Shown: piece by piece, positions 26,590-35,616 of the stretch
How the letters are laid out: every line of letters begins with the position of its first letter
Position numbering within the stretch: the stretch's first letter is position 1
From: Prolixibacteraceae bacterium
GTDB lineage: Bacteria > Bacteroidota > Bacteroidia > Bacteroidales > Prolixibacteraceae
Direction of reading: 5' to 3'
Assembly: GCA_025210775.1 (NCBI GenBank)
Contig: JAOARB010000015.1
Span: forward strand, 186,001 to 250,000
Length of the DNA stretch: 64,000 nucleotides
Notes under the pieces: generated by a model
Database searches by the model: none
Seen by the model: the letters and a program-made list of their open reading frames with translations, nothing else
Told to the model about the DNA's origin: nothing
Made by a program: the position numbers and the translations under genes

Positions 26590-26629
26590 ATTTAAAGTTG
26601 TTTTACAGAAGAAACAGTAATATCAATTA

Positions 26630-27064
26630 CTATTTTCCTGTATGTCCAAATCCACCTTCTCCACGATCAGTATCATTCAAAACTTCCACTTCTTCCCATA
26701 CCACACTCTCGTGTTTTGCAACAACCATCTGAGCAATACGTTCTCCATGTTGAATTACAAAAGGATCATTTGAAAGGTTTACCAATATGATACATATCTC
26801 ACCTCTATAATCTGCATCAATAGTACCTGGGCTATTTAGAACAGAAATTCCATGCTTAATTGCCAAACCGCTACGAGGTCGAACTTGAGCTTCATATCCC
26901 ACAGGTAACTCTATAAACAATCCTGTTGGAATCAATGTTCTTTGCAATGGAGCTAATGTTATTGGTTGTTCTAAATTTGCTCTTAGATCCATTCCTGCTG
27001 ATGCATATGTTCCATAATTAGGTAGATCATTCGATGACTTATTAATAATCTTTACTGATGTCAT
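26630..27064 (-). CDS. dut: dUTP diphosphatase
   Basis: This 144-residue trimeric dUTPase hydrolyses dUTP to dUMP and PPi. All five motifs are visible: I (ASAGMDLRA), II (PRSGLA), III ([21 protein letters not shown] with the catalytic Asp), IV (GERIAQMVV) and V ([11 protein letters not shown]). The length is standard. It lies 50 bp downstream of the flippase gene and 40 bp upstream of the TPR lipoprotein gene, on the same strand, so all may form one transcript. Confidence 0.96.
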   Translation of the reverse strand: MTSVKIINKSSNDLPNYGTYASAGMDLRANLEQPITLAPLQRTLIPTGLFIELPVGYEAQVRPRSGLAIKHGISVLNSPGTIDADYRGEICIILVNLSNDPFVIQHGERIAQMVVAKHESVVWEEVEVLNDTDRGEGGFGHTGK

Positions 27065-27114
27065 ATTTTTATTTTTTACTTTTAGTCTAACAGATTAACT
27101 AGTAAAATGGATAA

Positions 27115-28590
27115 TCATTTTTTTTGTTTGATTAAAACATTCTTCACTTCAGGATAAAATGCAATAATCATAAACACTAAAATAAGCATTCCTCGCAAAA
27201 CAAAACCTAAGATGGTGTTAACACTTGGGAAAAATTGACCTAAATAGAATATTACAAAAGCAAGTACACCTGTAGATGCAATACGCTTAATATCATAATC
27301 AATAGGATAATATTTCTTCATATAATAGTAACTACCAAAGATCATTGTAGCGAAGCATATTACTTGCGCAATTGCTGCAACCTTATAACCGTAGAGAGAC
27401 AAAAATAAGGAATTAATTACAACTGTTACTATCGCCCCTATGATTGAAAGATAAGCACCAAAATAGGTCTTGTCCGTCAACTTATACCACAATGAAAGAT
27501 TGTAATAAATTCCTAACAACATATTTGCGACCAATATATATGGCACAACCCCCAATCCTTCGTAGTAATTTGAATCTAATAATAATTTAATCTGATCTAA
27601 GAAAAGGGTAATACCAAGAAATACAATCAAGCAGAATACAACAAAATAGGACAATATATCTGAATATATTTTTTTATCCTCAGTCTCTTTCTGTCTTGCA
27701 AAAAAGAAAGGTTCGAAGGCATACCTGAAAGCTTGAACAAAGAGTGTCATTATCACTGCTAACTTTGAATTTGCTCCATAGATACCCAATTGATGCATAG
27801 CATCTGATTTCGGTAATATCAATTTTGGAATAAGTACTTTATCTATGTTCTGATTGACCATACCCGCAACAGACACCACCAAAATAGGTAAACCATAAAC
27901 TAACATTTTCTTCAGTAGTTTTGTATCATATTTATATATAGACACCTCCATCTCTGGGATCAATAGAATTAAGGTAACAAAAGAAGCAATCACATTAGAT
28001 ATCAACACATACCCCACACCTATATTCTCATTGTAGAATGACAACAAGAAGTTATCTGGATGATACTTCATCAACCATGGACAAACCACTAAGAACCATA
28101 AGTTAAACCCGATATTAACACCGACATTAAGTAGTTTGATAACCATAAATTTAATGGGTCTCCCTTGTAGACGTAATTTAGCAAATGGGATCGTCGCTAC
28201 TGCATCTAATACTAAGATATAGGATAACCATCTCACATAACTAGATGCATTCTCATATCCAAAGAAATGAGAAATCTGATGATTAAAAATAAAGGTAATC
28301 AACAGAAATATTACAGAAGTAAAAAGCATTGTTAAGAAAGCGGTAGAAAAGACTTCTGTTGAATTCTCACCCTTTTGGGAATTGTATCTAAAAAAAGCTG
28401 TCTCCATGCCATAAGTCAAGAGAGCCATCAGTATGGCAACCCAAGCAAACATATTAGTTATCTCTCCTAACTGTTCTGGTAGGAATATTCTGGTATAAAA
28501 TAGTGCAAGAAAATAATTTAAGAATCTAGGAAGAATAGAACTTAATCCATAAATTACGGTCTGTCCTGCTAATTTTTTTATAGTACTCAT
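27115..28590 (-). CDS. oligosaccharide flippase (polysaccharide biosynthesis protein, MOP superfamily)
   Basis: About 491 residues from MSTIKKLAGQTVIYGLSSILPRFLNYFLALFYTRIF (an ATG three codons upstream is possible). Twelve to fourteen hydrophobic helices and the N-terminal amphipathic start typical of Wzx/RfbX-type exporters are present; charged residues lie within helices (YGMETAFFRYNSQKG). It would move lipid-linked glycans across the inner membrane. No glycosyltransferase cluster surrounds it; this lone flippase next to dut is a recurring Bacteroidota arrangement, and its substrate cannot be inferred. Confidence 0.87.
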   Translation of the reverse strand: MSTIKKLAGQTVIYGLSSILPRFLNYFLALFYTRIFLPEQLGEITNMFAWVAILMALLTYGMETAFFRYNSQKGENSTEVFSTAFLTMLFTSVIFLLITFIFNHQISHFFGYENASSYVRWLSYILVLDAVATIPFAKLRLQGRPIKFMVIKLLNVGVNIGFNLWFLVVCPWLMKYHPDNFLLSFYNENIGVGYVLISNVIASFVTLILLIPEMEVSIYKYDTKLLKKMLVYGLPILVVSVAGMVNQNIDKVLIPKLILPKSDAMHQLGIYGANSKLAVIMTLFVQAFRYAFEPFFFARQKETEDKKIYSDILSYFVVFCLIVFLGITLFLDQIKLLLDSNYYEGLGVVPYILVANMLLGIYYNLSLWYKLTDKTYFGAYLSIIGAIVTVVINSLFLSLYGYKVAAIAQVICFATMIFGSYYYMKKYYPIDYDIKRIASTGVLAFVIFYLGQFFPSVNTILGFVLRGMLILVFMIIAFYPEVKNVLIKQKK

Positions 28591-28762
28591 ATACGTCAAT
28601 AAGATTAATTCTTAAAGTACAAAAGTAACTTAAATATAGGCTCTACCATGATAAGAATGTATGTAAATCATAAATTTCCAATTTAATACCTGTTTTTTGA
28701 CATCGACTTCAAGCTCACTTTTTTATCTTTATCTCATCGAATAATTTTATCATACTCTTAAA

Positions 28763-29857
28763 ATGATACGAACAGAAAGAAATAATTTTTTATACACTAC
28801 AGCTATTGTTCTAATATGCTTCTTTTTTACATCCTGTAGTACTCCTTCAAATACCAGAAAACCTGTTTCCGTAATCAAGTTAAACAAACAGTCTACTTAT
28901 GGGAGTTCTGTAAAGCTAGGAATCAAAGTTCTTCCCAAAGGAGGAAAAATAAAACAAGCCTCATTGTACATAAATGGAGCAAAGGTTAAAGATTTACCAC
29001 AGAACGAGCACGCTCTTATTCTTCCGAATAACCAACTCCATATTGGTAAAAACAAGGTTGAAGTGGTTGCTTTAAAAGAGAATGGTAAAATTGGTAGAAA
29101 TAGTAAAATCATTACTTTATTCTCTAATCAAGTACCACAAAATCTCGATTATAAAGTAGTCAAGACTTTAAAACATCATGACAACCATTTCACTGAAGGT
29201 TTTGAAATAAACGATCATATCCTTTATGAAAGTACTGGTGAATATGGGACATCTGGTATCTATAAGATAAAACTAGATAATCAAAAAATTATTCAGTCTA
29301 CAATGCTGGATAGTACCTATTTTGGAGAAGGCATTACTCTACTTAATGGAAAGATATACCAACTAACCTACAAAAAGCAGAAAGCATTCGTTTATGACGA
29401 TAACACTTTAAAGAAGGTAGGAGAGTTCACTTACCCAAATAAAGAAGGGTGGGGGCTTACCAATGATGGAAAGAATCTAATTATGAGTGATGGCTCGTCA
29501 ACCATATATTTTATCAACCCTGATAACTTTAAAGAGGAGAGACGTATTCAAGTATATTCTGACAAACAAGAGTTCAATTATATTAATGAACTGGAGTATG
29601 TTAATGGTTATATCTATGCAAATGTATGGACTACTGACCTAATCGTTAAGATTGATGCTAAGACAGGAGCTGTTGTAGCTACCATATCTCTGTTTGACCT
29701 AATCAATTCATCTAGACTAAAAAGCAAAAAAGAGATAGATGTTTTAAATGGAATAGCATACGATAAGAGAGATCAATCTTTATATGTTACAGGAAAATTC
29801 TGGCCTAATATCTACAAAATAAAACTCCAACATAACGGAGAAGATATTCAACCATAA
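28763..29857 (+). CDS. glutaminyl-peptide cyclotransferase (bacterial/plant type), lipoprotein
   Basis: This 364-residue protein has a lipoprotein signal (CFFFTSC, Cys 25). Residues about 35-125 form an Ig-like domain (VSVIKLNKQSTYGSSVKLGIKVLPKGG). From about 130 to the end there is a five-bladed propeller: FTEGFEINDHILYESTGEYGTSGIYKI, FGEGITLLNGKIYQLTYK, EGWGLTNDGKNLIMSDGSSTIYFINP, NYINELEYVNGYIYANVW and LNGIAYDKRDQSLYVTGKFWPNIYKI are the family landmarks. It would form N-terminal pyroglutamate on exported proteins, protecting those whose signal peptidase cut leaves Gln, which is common in this phylum. Confidence 0.9.
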   Translation: MIRTERNNFLYTTAIVLICFFFTSCSTPSNTRKPVSVIKLNKQSTYGSSVKLGIKVLPKGGKIKQASLYINGAKVKDLPQNEHALILPNNQLHIGKNKVEVVALKENGKIGRNSKIITLFSNQVPQNLDYKVVKTLKHHDNHFTEGFEINDHILYESTGEYGTSGIYKIKLDNQKIIQSTMLDSTYFGEGITLLNGKIYQLTYKKQKAFVYDDNTLKKVGEFTYPNKEGWGLTNDGKNLIMSDGSSTIYFINPDNFKEERRIQVYSDKQEFNYINELEYVNGYIYANVWTTDLIVKIDAKTGAVVATISLFDLINSSRLKSKKEIDVLNGIAYDKRDQSLYVTGKFWPNIYKIKLQHNGEDIQP

Positions 29858-29897
29858 AAATAAACGCTACTGAAATCTATTTCAGTAGCGTTTATTT
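29858..29897. terminator. bidirectional terminator with 18-bp perfect stem
   Basis: The arms 29858-29875 and 29880-29897 are exactly complementary, with loop TCTA. The A-run and T-run at the ends serve both the glutaminyl cyclase gene and the convergent membrane protein gene. Confidence 0.9.
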
Positions 29898-29915
29898 CTT
29901 AAGAAAAAAGGACCA

Positions 29916-30533
29916 TTACTTAATGATACGTCCTAAATCTCCATTATGATTTGTTTTCTTATTTACAGCCCTATCATATTCTTCTATCATGATCTCTCTT
30001 AAACGAGCATTGTCTGGATCTTTTTGAACAGCATGATAAGCTTTGATCAGACGAGGGTGTTTACGATAAATAATCTCTACGGATCTCTCTCCTGACATAA
30101 ACCATACAGCTGAACCTAAAATAAGCCATACAAACACACGTTTAAATACACGTGAAATATACAGTCTATTTTGCTTCTTGTAAACAATCAATTCAGAAAC
30201 AGCAACGTAAAGAAGTATTAACATCCCTACCAAAACCATCACGTTAGTACTGGTAATAAATATTAAATGTTCTGCAGCTCCAAGACAGGTAATAAATAAA
30301 CCAACACCAGCCAATAGTGCCATTCGTTTTGAAATAGGATCAAATTGACAAGTAGTATTATTCTTCTTTATAAAACTGTAATCCTTAAATCGAATAAAAC
30401 TCCAAGCGAGATAAAATATCCCTAAGGCACCCAGAGCTATCCCCTCAATTATATATCCATTCTTTACCAGCTGAAATCGTAAAACGACTCCAAGAAAGAA
30501 TAGAAATTCTAATACCTTCTCTAATGTTCTCAT
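29916..30533 (-). CDS. membrane protein of unknown function
   Basis: This 205-residue protein has five hydrophobic helices: two at the N terminus (about 8-45), two in the middle (about 70-110) and one at about 130-147. A C-terminal soluble tail (RKHPRLIKAYHAVQKDPDNARLREIMIEEYDRAVNKK) is charged and helical. I do not recognise a family. A TACTTTTG -7 box (minus strand, 30589-30596) lies about 56 bp before the start. It follows ruvB with a 98-bp gap; no functional link is evident. Confidence 0.7.
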   Translation of the reverse strand: MRTLEKVLEFLFFLGVVLRFQLVKNGYIIEGIALGALGIFYLAWSFIRFKDYSFIKKNNTTCQFDPISKRMALLAGVGLFITCLGAAEHLIFITSTNVMVLVGMLILLYVAVSELIVYKKQNRLYISRVFKRVFVWLILGSAVWFMSGERSVEIIYRKHPRLIKAYHAVQKDPDNARLREIMIEEYDRAVNKKTNHNGDLGRIIK

Positions 30534-30595
30534 ATCTAAGTGTTATTGTAAATAGGACAATTTAGTGTTATTTAAAGTGTCTATTTTACAAAAGT

Positions 30596-30632
30596 ACAAT
30601 ATTTACATAAGATATCGTTATGTAAATATTGT
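30596..30632. other. 14-bp AT-rich inverted repeat at the ruvB 3' end
   Basis: Arms 30596-30609 and 30619-30632 are fully complementary with a 9-nt loop, covering the last base of the ruvB stop codon and touching the -7 box of the next gene. It may be a weak terminator or mRNA-protecting hairpin; there is no long T-run on the minus strand. Confidence 0.5.
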
Positions 30633-31660
30633 TAAAACAACCTAGGGGTATCTGATTCTGGGATAGACAATCGATTTAAATGAGTATATGCAAGTGGGGT
30701 TACCTCCCTACCACGTGGGGTTCTTTTGATAAATCCCTCTTTTATTAAGAATGGCTCATACACCTCCTCTATAGTACCTGCATCTTCTCCTACAGCAGTC
30801 GCAATAGTCGTTATTCCTACAGGTCCTCCTCTAAATTTATCGATAATTGTTAATAAGATTTTATTATCCATCTCATCCAAACCATACTTATCAATATTTA
30901 AAGCTTCCAGTGCTACTCGTGTAATCTCGATATCGATAACACCACTTCCTTTAACCATTGCAAAATCACGTACACGACGTAAGAGACTATTTACAATACG
31001 AGGTGTTCCACGACTCCTAAATGCAATCTCATGTGCTGCACTATCATCAATAGGAATATTTAGTAAAGCAGCTGATCTATGTACTATTTTAGCAAGAATT
31101 TCAATATCGTAATACTCCAAATGGCAATTAATACCAAAACGAGCACGAAGAGGACTTGTTAATAATCCAGACCTGGTAGTGGCTCCAATAAGAGTAAAAG
31201 GATTAATCTCTATCTGAATAGAACGAGCACTTGGCCCTTTGTCAATCATGATATCTATTCTATAATCCTCCATTGCAGAATATAGATACTCTTCAACAAT
31301 GGGAGAAAGACGATGTATTTCGTCGATAAACAAAACATCATGTGGTTCCAGATTTGTTAACAATCCTGCTAAATCGCCAGGTTTATCTAAAACAGGGCCT
31401 GAAGTTATTTTTAATCCAACCTCTAACTCATTCGCAAGAATATTGGATAATGTTGTTTTTCCTAATCCGGGAGGTCCATGTAACAAAACATGATCTAATG
31501 CCTCACCACGCATTTTAGCAGCTTGTACAAAAATCTCTAAATTATCGACGATCTTTTTTTGCCCCTTAAAATCTCCAAAAGAGAGAGGTCGCAACTTATT
31601 GTTTAAATCGCTATCAGAATCAAAAGTACGTTCATCTCGAATATCAAAAGAATCATTCAT
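30632..31660 (-). CDS. ruvB: Holliday junction branch migration ATPase RuvB
   Basis: This 342-residue AAA+ motor drives branch migration with RuvA. Walker [11 protein letters not shown], Walker [12 protein letters not shown], sensor 1 GATTRSGLL followed by the arginine-finger segment SPLRARFG, and the C-terminal winged helix ending [19 protein letters not shown] are intact. The N-terminal [12 protein letters not shown] is typical. Its promoter is visible at 31682-31714. ruvA and ruvC are not adjacent, as is usual for Bacteroidota. Confidence 0.97.
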   Translation of the reverse strand: MNDSFDIRDERTFDSDSDLNNKLRPLSFGDFKGQKKIVDNLEIFVQAAKMRGEALDHVLLHGPPGLGKTTLSNILANELEVGLKITSGPVLDKPGDLAGLLTNLEPHDVLFIDEIHRLSPIVEEYLYSAMEDYRIDIMIDKGPSARSIQIEINPFTLIGATTRSGLLTSPLRARFGINCHLEYYDIEILAKIVHRSAALLNIPIDDSAAHEIAFRSRGTPRIVNSLLRRVRDFAMVKGSGVIDIEITRVALEALNIDKYGLDEMDNKILLTIIDKFRGGPVGITTIATAVGEDAGTIEEVYEPFLIKEGFIKRTPRGREVTPLAYTHLNRLSIPESDTPRLF

Positions 31661-31681
31661 GGTTGCAAAAAATATTTTTTA

Positions 31682-31714
31682 CAAAAATAGAAGTTATTAC
31701 GCTAACAATTCAAA
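31682..31714 (-). promoter_or_regulatory. ruvB promoter (-33 and -7 boxes)
   Basis: On the minus strand, TTTG (31714-31711) is followed after 21 nt by TATTTTTG (31689-31682), the full TTTG-N19-21-TAnnTTTG arrangement of Bacteroidota sigma-A promoters. The predicted start gives a leader of about 15 nt before ruvB. Confidence 0.6.
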
Positions 31715-32423
31715 TTTTAACCTCTTAAGTTATTCAACGTTTTTCACCAACTTTTCATTATTATATATCATTCTTATTATTCTATTTAATTAAGTAAATG
31801 AAAGAAAAATATTAATGATAATAGGCTGTTGATGATGTGTAAAAAGAATTTTAAAATGATTTTGATATTTAATGATTAACCTTCCATTAACATCTATTGT
31901 AATACTTATACACAGCTTAAGTGTTTGATTGATAGTATAAATTTGAGTTTATCCCGAGCTGTAATTATTACGTTATTAATAGTTGTTAGTGTTTTTAACA
32001 CCCTTACTTTAGTGTGTGTTTTGAGTTAGTCTATTGTCGTTAATTAATATCAAATATTTTTGGAAAATAAAGATTCCTGAATAAGAGAGTGGATTATTAA
32101 TAAATGCAAAAATATTGTTTCTTTTTTGTAACCACTTTATTCACCTTTTATCACTACTTCATTTACACGTTTATAACAACAGTTGTTGATTTTTATTTTA
32201 GGAATGTACTCCTTTTATGAGTCATTTCAAAATTGTTATTGTTTTAACAAATAAAATCGGTGGACATATATAAAGTAGGTTTTATTATTATTAAGATGAC
32301 CTTTGTTAAAATGAATAGATCAAGGATTGTTTTTCATTTTGAGATTGCCTACTCTCTTTACTTGGACAGTGTCTGGACAGTGTTTTTCCCAAAATATTTA
32401 GATAACTCATTATCGATAAATAT
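31715..32423. other. gene-poor intergenic region before repeat element 2
   Basis: I find no supported gene in these 700 bp. The sequence is AT-rich with many stops in all frames. The only structure is a perfect 10-bp tandem repeat in 11-bp register, TGGACAGTGT (units at 32363-32373 and 32374-32384), 40 bp left of repeat element 2. Confidence 0.5.
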
Positions 32424-32558
32424 GGAATTGATAGGTACTTCCTCCATGGTTTGTCCATGGTTGCTCCATGGTTCATCCATCGAAAACCCCTAAATCGATG
32501 GACAAACCATGGGGCAACCATGAAGGAACCATGGATAAACCCCTTATCAAATCTATTG
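32424..32558. repeat. palindromic element with 11-bp tandem units, copy 2
   Basis: This is homologous to the element at 15153-15320. The left arm has three TCCATGGTTNN units (32443-32475) and a core TCCATCGAAAA, then CCCC; the right arm has the inverted core (32492-32502) and three inverted units (32503-32535), ending TAAACCCC. Both copies share AGGTACTTCCT on the left and AAACCC plus TATCAA on the right. This copy is symmetric (3+3 units), whereas copy 1 has 6+3, so unit number varies in one arm. Confidence 0.93.
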
Positions 32559-32870
32559 TATGAACAACTTCTGTTGAATAGGAGTATTATTTTTAAGATA
32601 ACTTAAAATTGTTTTTATGTTATAGGTTACCTCTTTAAGCAATTCCGTTGATCCATGCTTGTTATAGTAAGAAGTAACGAGAGGTTTACCTAGTAGGATA
32701 TAATGTCTGAATAGACTGTTGAATATCGTGTTTATTTCTGTTGATAACCTAAAGCAGTTATGCTTTATATTCTGTGCAGAATAGGTATATGTTGTAAGAT
32801 CGGGATAACAAATGAAATTAAGAAATAGTGGTAGTATATTGTTAGGTATGTGTAAATTACAAGTTGTCAA
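32553..32870 (-). CDS. doubtful small ORF
   Basis: A 105-codon frame begins at ATG 32870 and stops at the right edge of repeat element 2. The product is rich in Asn, Tyr, Leu and Ile, has no recognisable domain, signal peptide or membrane segment, and the frame may be chance in AT-rich DNA. It is the longest frame in a 1.3-kb gap and is listed so the gap is not taken as fully empty. Confidence 0.22.
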   Translation of the reverse strand: MTTCNLHIPNNILPLFLNFICYPDLTTYTYSAQNIKHNCFRLSTEINTIFNSLFRHYILLGKPLVTSYYNKHGSTELLKEVTYNIKTILSYLKNNTPIQQKLFIQ

Positions 32871-32968
32871 AAAGTGATTGAATTGAAGAAAAGGATGTTT
32901 TAGACCTAAATTTTTAGGAACATTATTGAATATTCCAATATAAATAAGATTGTTTTATCTCTTTTTAT

Positions 32969-32976
32969 TAAATTTG
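32969..32976 (+). promoter_or_regulatory. candidate -7 element for rpiB
   Basis: TAAATTTG fits TAnnTTTG and lies 22 bp before the rpiB start codon, implying a very short leader. TTG at 32950-32952 is slightly too close for an ideal -33 box. Confidence 0.45.
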
Positions 32977-32998
32977 CATTTTCAAAATGTAATAAGAG

Positions 32999-33436
32999 AT
33001 GAATAAAATTGCAATAGCTTGCGACCATGCAGGATACGATAGAAAATTAGATGTCGTAAAATATTTAACTGAGCAAGGTTTTGAAGTGGTAGACTTTGGA
33101 TGTAATAGTAATGAAAGCTGTGATTATGCAGATTTTGTACATCCTTTAGCTTCAAAAGTTAATGATGGCGAATTTAAGAGAGGAATTGTTATTTGTGGAA
33201 GTGCTAATGGTGTGAATATGACTGCTAATAAATATCAGCAAGTTAGATCTGCATTATGTTGGCAAGATGAGATTGCTGTATTGGCTCGTTCTCATAATAA
33301 TGCAAATGTATGTGCTATTCCAGCTCGATTCACATCTTTAGAGGAATCTTTAGCGATAGTGAAAGCCTTTTTGAATACTGAATTTGAAGGAGGACGTCAT
33401 ATCCGCAGAGTGGAAAAGATTGCAATTCAGAAGTAA
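32999..33436 (+). CDS. rpiB: ribose-5-phosphate isomerase B
   Basis: This 145-residue enzyme interconverts ribose-5-P and ribulose-5-P. The N-terminal ACDHAGYDRK, the CDYADFVHPLA segment, the phosphate/active-site loop CGSANGVNMTANK with catalytic Cys, and ARSHNNANVCAIPAR are typical of the RpiB/LacAB family. It lies 47 bp upstream of an Rrf2 regulator gene on the same strand. Confidence 0.95.
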   Translation: MNKIAIACDHAGYDRKLDVVKYLTEQGFEVVDFGCNSNESCDYADFVHPLASKVNDGEFKRGIVICGSANGVNMTANKYQQVRSALCWQDEIAVLARSHNNANVCAIPARFTSLEESLAIVKAFLNTEFEGGRHIRRVEKIAIQK

Positions 33437-33483
33437 GAACAATAAACTCGTAGAGGTTATTTATTAAAAAAGACTCTTAAGCT

Positions 33484-33933
33484 ATGTTGTCAAATACATG
33501 TAAATATGCAGTTCGTGCTGTAATATATCTTGCTTCTGGTTTTGATGGAGATCATAAGTATGGAATTAAAAAGATTTCTGAAGATTTGAAGATTCCTTCT
33601 CCATTTTTAGGAAAGATCTTACAGAAATTAGTAAAATCAGGAGTGTTAAACTCAAACAAAGGACCTAATGGGGGATTTTGTCTTGCAAAAGATCCTAATC
33701 TAATTACTTTGTTTGATGTGGTTAATGTGATTGATGGAAAAGCCTTTTTTGAACAATGTCTTATCTGTGATATGACTTGTTCTGAGAGAGAGGAGAATGA
33801 TGATTTTTGCGCTATTCACCTAGGTTTTAAAGAGATTAGAGAATCTATTACCAACCTATTTAAGAATAAAACAATAGGTGAATTATTGGATGACGCAAAT
33901 AATGATCAAACTCCTGCTAGTCTAAGATTTTGA
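33484..33933 (+). CDS. Rrf2-family transcription regulator
   Basis: The 149 residues carry an N-terminal winged helix (CKYAVRAVIYLAS, IKKISEDLKIPSPFLGKILQKLVKSGVLNSNKGPNGGFCLAK) and a C-terminal Cys group (CLICDMTCSEREENDDFC) that could hold an FeS cluster as in IscR or NsrR. It may sense iron-sulfur status, nitric oxide or redox change. Targets are unknown; no FeS or nitrogen-oxide genes adjoin. Its 3' end overlaps the convergent VanZ-like gene by 12 bp. Confidence 0.88.
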   Translation: MLSNTCKYAVRAVIYLASGFDGDHKYGIKKISEDLKIPSPFLGKILQKLVKSGVLNSNKGPNGGFCLAKDPNLITLFDVVNVIDGKAFFEQCLICDMTCSEREENDDFCAIHLGFKEIRESITNLFKNKTIGELLDDANNDQTPASLRF

Positions 33934-34302
33934 TAAACGACTCTTTTTATAGAGTATTTTAAATAAAACTAAGCCGATGATTGCTCCGATTGTATTTGCA
34001 GCAACATCGGCTATACTAGCGGATCTATTTACAGGAAGTAGCTGTTGTAATACTTCTATCCCTATACCAAATCCCAAAGCTATAATAAGTACATAGATAG
34101 CTTTTAACTTCTTTATTGTTGCCCCTCTCAGTAGGTATGTAAAACCAACATAGAAACAAAGATGAACTATTTTGTCTATGTTTGGTATTCTTACTTTCGG
34201 TATGTCATTGGATGGTAATAGACAACCGTAAAATATTATGCTAAGCCATAATATAAAGAAGAATCGTGAATATTTAATTGAGAAGTCTATAAGTTTTATC
34301 AT
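33922..34302 (-). CDS. VanZ-like family membrane protein
   Basis: This 126-residue protein has four hydrophobic segments and the VanZ-like pattern PNIDKIVHLCFYVGFTYLL, GIGIEVLQQLLPVNRSASIADVAANTIGAIIGLVLF. Small proteins of this family are widespread and lack a proven role beyond teicoplanin tolerance for VanZ itself. It is convergent with the Rrf2 gene (12-bp overlap) and divergent from hemW, with only 14 bp between the two start codons, so their promoters must overlap neighbouring genes. Confidence 0.8.
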   Translation of the reverse strand: MIKLIDFSIKYSRFFFILWLSIIFYGCLLPSNDIPKVRIPNIDKIVHLCFYVGFTYLLRGATIKKLKAIYVLIIALGFGIGIEVLQQLLPVNRSASIADVAANTIGAIIGLVLFKILYKKSRLSKS

Positions 34303-34316
34303 TTTATAATCAATTT

Positions 34317-35447
34317 ATGTCTGGTATTTATTTCCATATTCCTTTTTGCAAAACTAGATGTTTTTATTGTGATTTTCATACTAGTACCGATCTTAACCTT
34401 GTCTCGCCTTTAATGGAAGCGATGATGAAAGAGTTGAGAATGCGTCAAAATTATTTAGATAAAGATAGACATATTCAAACTATATATTTTGGTGGAGGTA
34501 CTCCTTCGTTATTGTCACCTGATCAAATAGGCGCAATGATTCAGGAGGTCAAGAATTTATTTCTTGTTTCTGATAACGTTGAAGTAACTGTTGAAGCCAA
34601 TCCTGATGATCTAAACCGTGATTATTTAAAAGGTCTGTTACGTGTTGGGGTCAATAGACTGAGTATGGGAGTACAGTCCACAAGTGATTGTATTCTTAAG
34701 TCTATGAACCGAAGACATTCTGTTGAAGATGTGTTTAACGCTATTAACAATGCTGTTGATATTGGGTTGGATAATATCTCTATTGATCTGATATATGGGG
34801 TTCCTGGACTTTCTCCTCAATTGTGGAAAACAGAATTGGAGTCGATCATTGCTCTGCCAGTAGATCATATCTCGGCCTATCATTTGACCTACCATAAAGG
34901 AACCGAATATTATAGACGATTGAAGAAAGGAACCCTCACTCCTGTGACCGAAGAGGATAGTTTGGCTCATTTTGATATATTGACTTCTGTTCTTGATGAT
35001 GCTGGGTTTGAACAGTACGAAATTTCCAATTTCTGTAGAAATAATAAGATATCGAATCATAATAGTGCTTATTGGAGGAGTGTCGCATATCTTGGTATTG
35101 GACCTTCTGCACACTCATTTGATGGAATCAATAGACAATGGAATGTTTCGGATAACCAAGAGTATATAAATTCAGTCTCTTCGGGTGATCGTTTTTATGA
35201 GATTGAACACCTAACCAATGAGGATAGATATAATGACTACATCATTACTTCTTTTAGAACCAAATGGGGCGTTTGTGATCAAAAGCTTTCAGAATATGGC
35301 CCTCTTCTAAGAGAGTTCTTCTTGAGAAATGTTGATTCTTTTGTTGAAAATGGTGAGGTGATTAACCAAAATGGAAATTGGATAATGACAAAAAAAGGAT
35401 TTATTCGTTCTGATTTAATTATTGAGAAGGTTTTTTATTATGAATAA
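34317..35447 (+). CDS. hemW: radical SAM heme chaperone HemW
   Basis: This 376-residue protein resembles coproporphyrinogen dehydrogenases. The radical SAM motif C-x3-C-x2-C is CKTRCFYC near residue 10, followed by IYFGGGTPS and VEANPDD. LSMGVQST and the DLIYGVPG block are also typical of HemW. It lacks the N-terminal extension and the extra Cys of true HemN (CxxxCxxCxC), so heme delivery or chaperoning is more likely than decarboxylation. Confidence 0.88.
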   Translation: MSGIYFHIPFCKTRCFYCDFHTSTDLNLVSPLMEAMMKELRMRQNYLDKDRHIQTIYFGGGTPSLLSPDQIGAMIQEVKNLFLVSDNVEVTVEANPDDLNRDYLKGLLRVGVNRLSMGVQSTSDCILKSMNRRHSVEDVFNAINNAVDIGLDNISIDLIYGVPGLSPQLWKTELESIIALPVDHISAYHLTYHKGTEYYRRLKKGTLTPVTEEDSLAHFDILTSVLDDAGFEQYEISNFCRNNKISNHNSAYWRSVAYLGIGPSAHSFDGINRQWNVSDNQEYINSVSSGDRFYEIEHLTNEDRYNDYIITSFRTKWGVCDQKLSEYGPLLREFFLRNVDSFVENGEVINQNGNWIMTKKGFIRSDLIIEKVFYYE

Positions 35448-35561
35448 CGATGGTTTATAACTTGTTAAAAAGCTGATATACAAAAGGTATGAGTGTTAAA
35501 AAGAGACGTTATTCAGATGTAATTCATTTCGACTTATTCCGTTTAATTGTTTTTTTATTTT

Positions 35562-35569
35562 TACTTTTG
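35562..35569 (+). promoter_or_regulatory. candidate -7 element for ybeY-mnmG
   Basis: TACTTTTG fits TAnnTTTG, 48 bp before the GTG start of ybeY. The -33 region is T-rich without an exact TTTG at the right spacing. Confidence 0.45.
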
Positions 35570-35616
35570 CAGAGTTTTGGAGTTACTCCAGCTAATGTTT
35601 TAAAACAAAAGAGAAA

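Noticed and set aside
28075..28090. ACCATGGACAAACC inside the flippase gene, matching part of the TCCATGG repeat unit
   Set aside because: It is a single unit in the correct frame of a conserved membrane protein, without inverted partner or element edges, so chance is the simpler explanation.
34638..35114. 158-codon open frame antisense to hemW
   Set aside because: It lies wholly within a conserved radical SAM gene and its product lacks any family feature.
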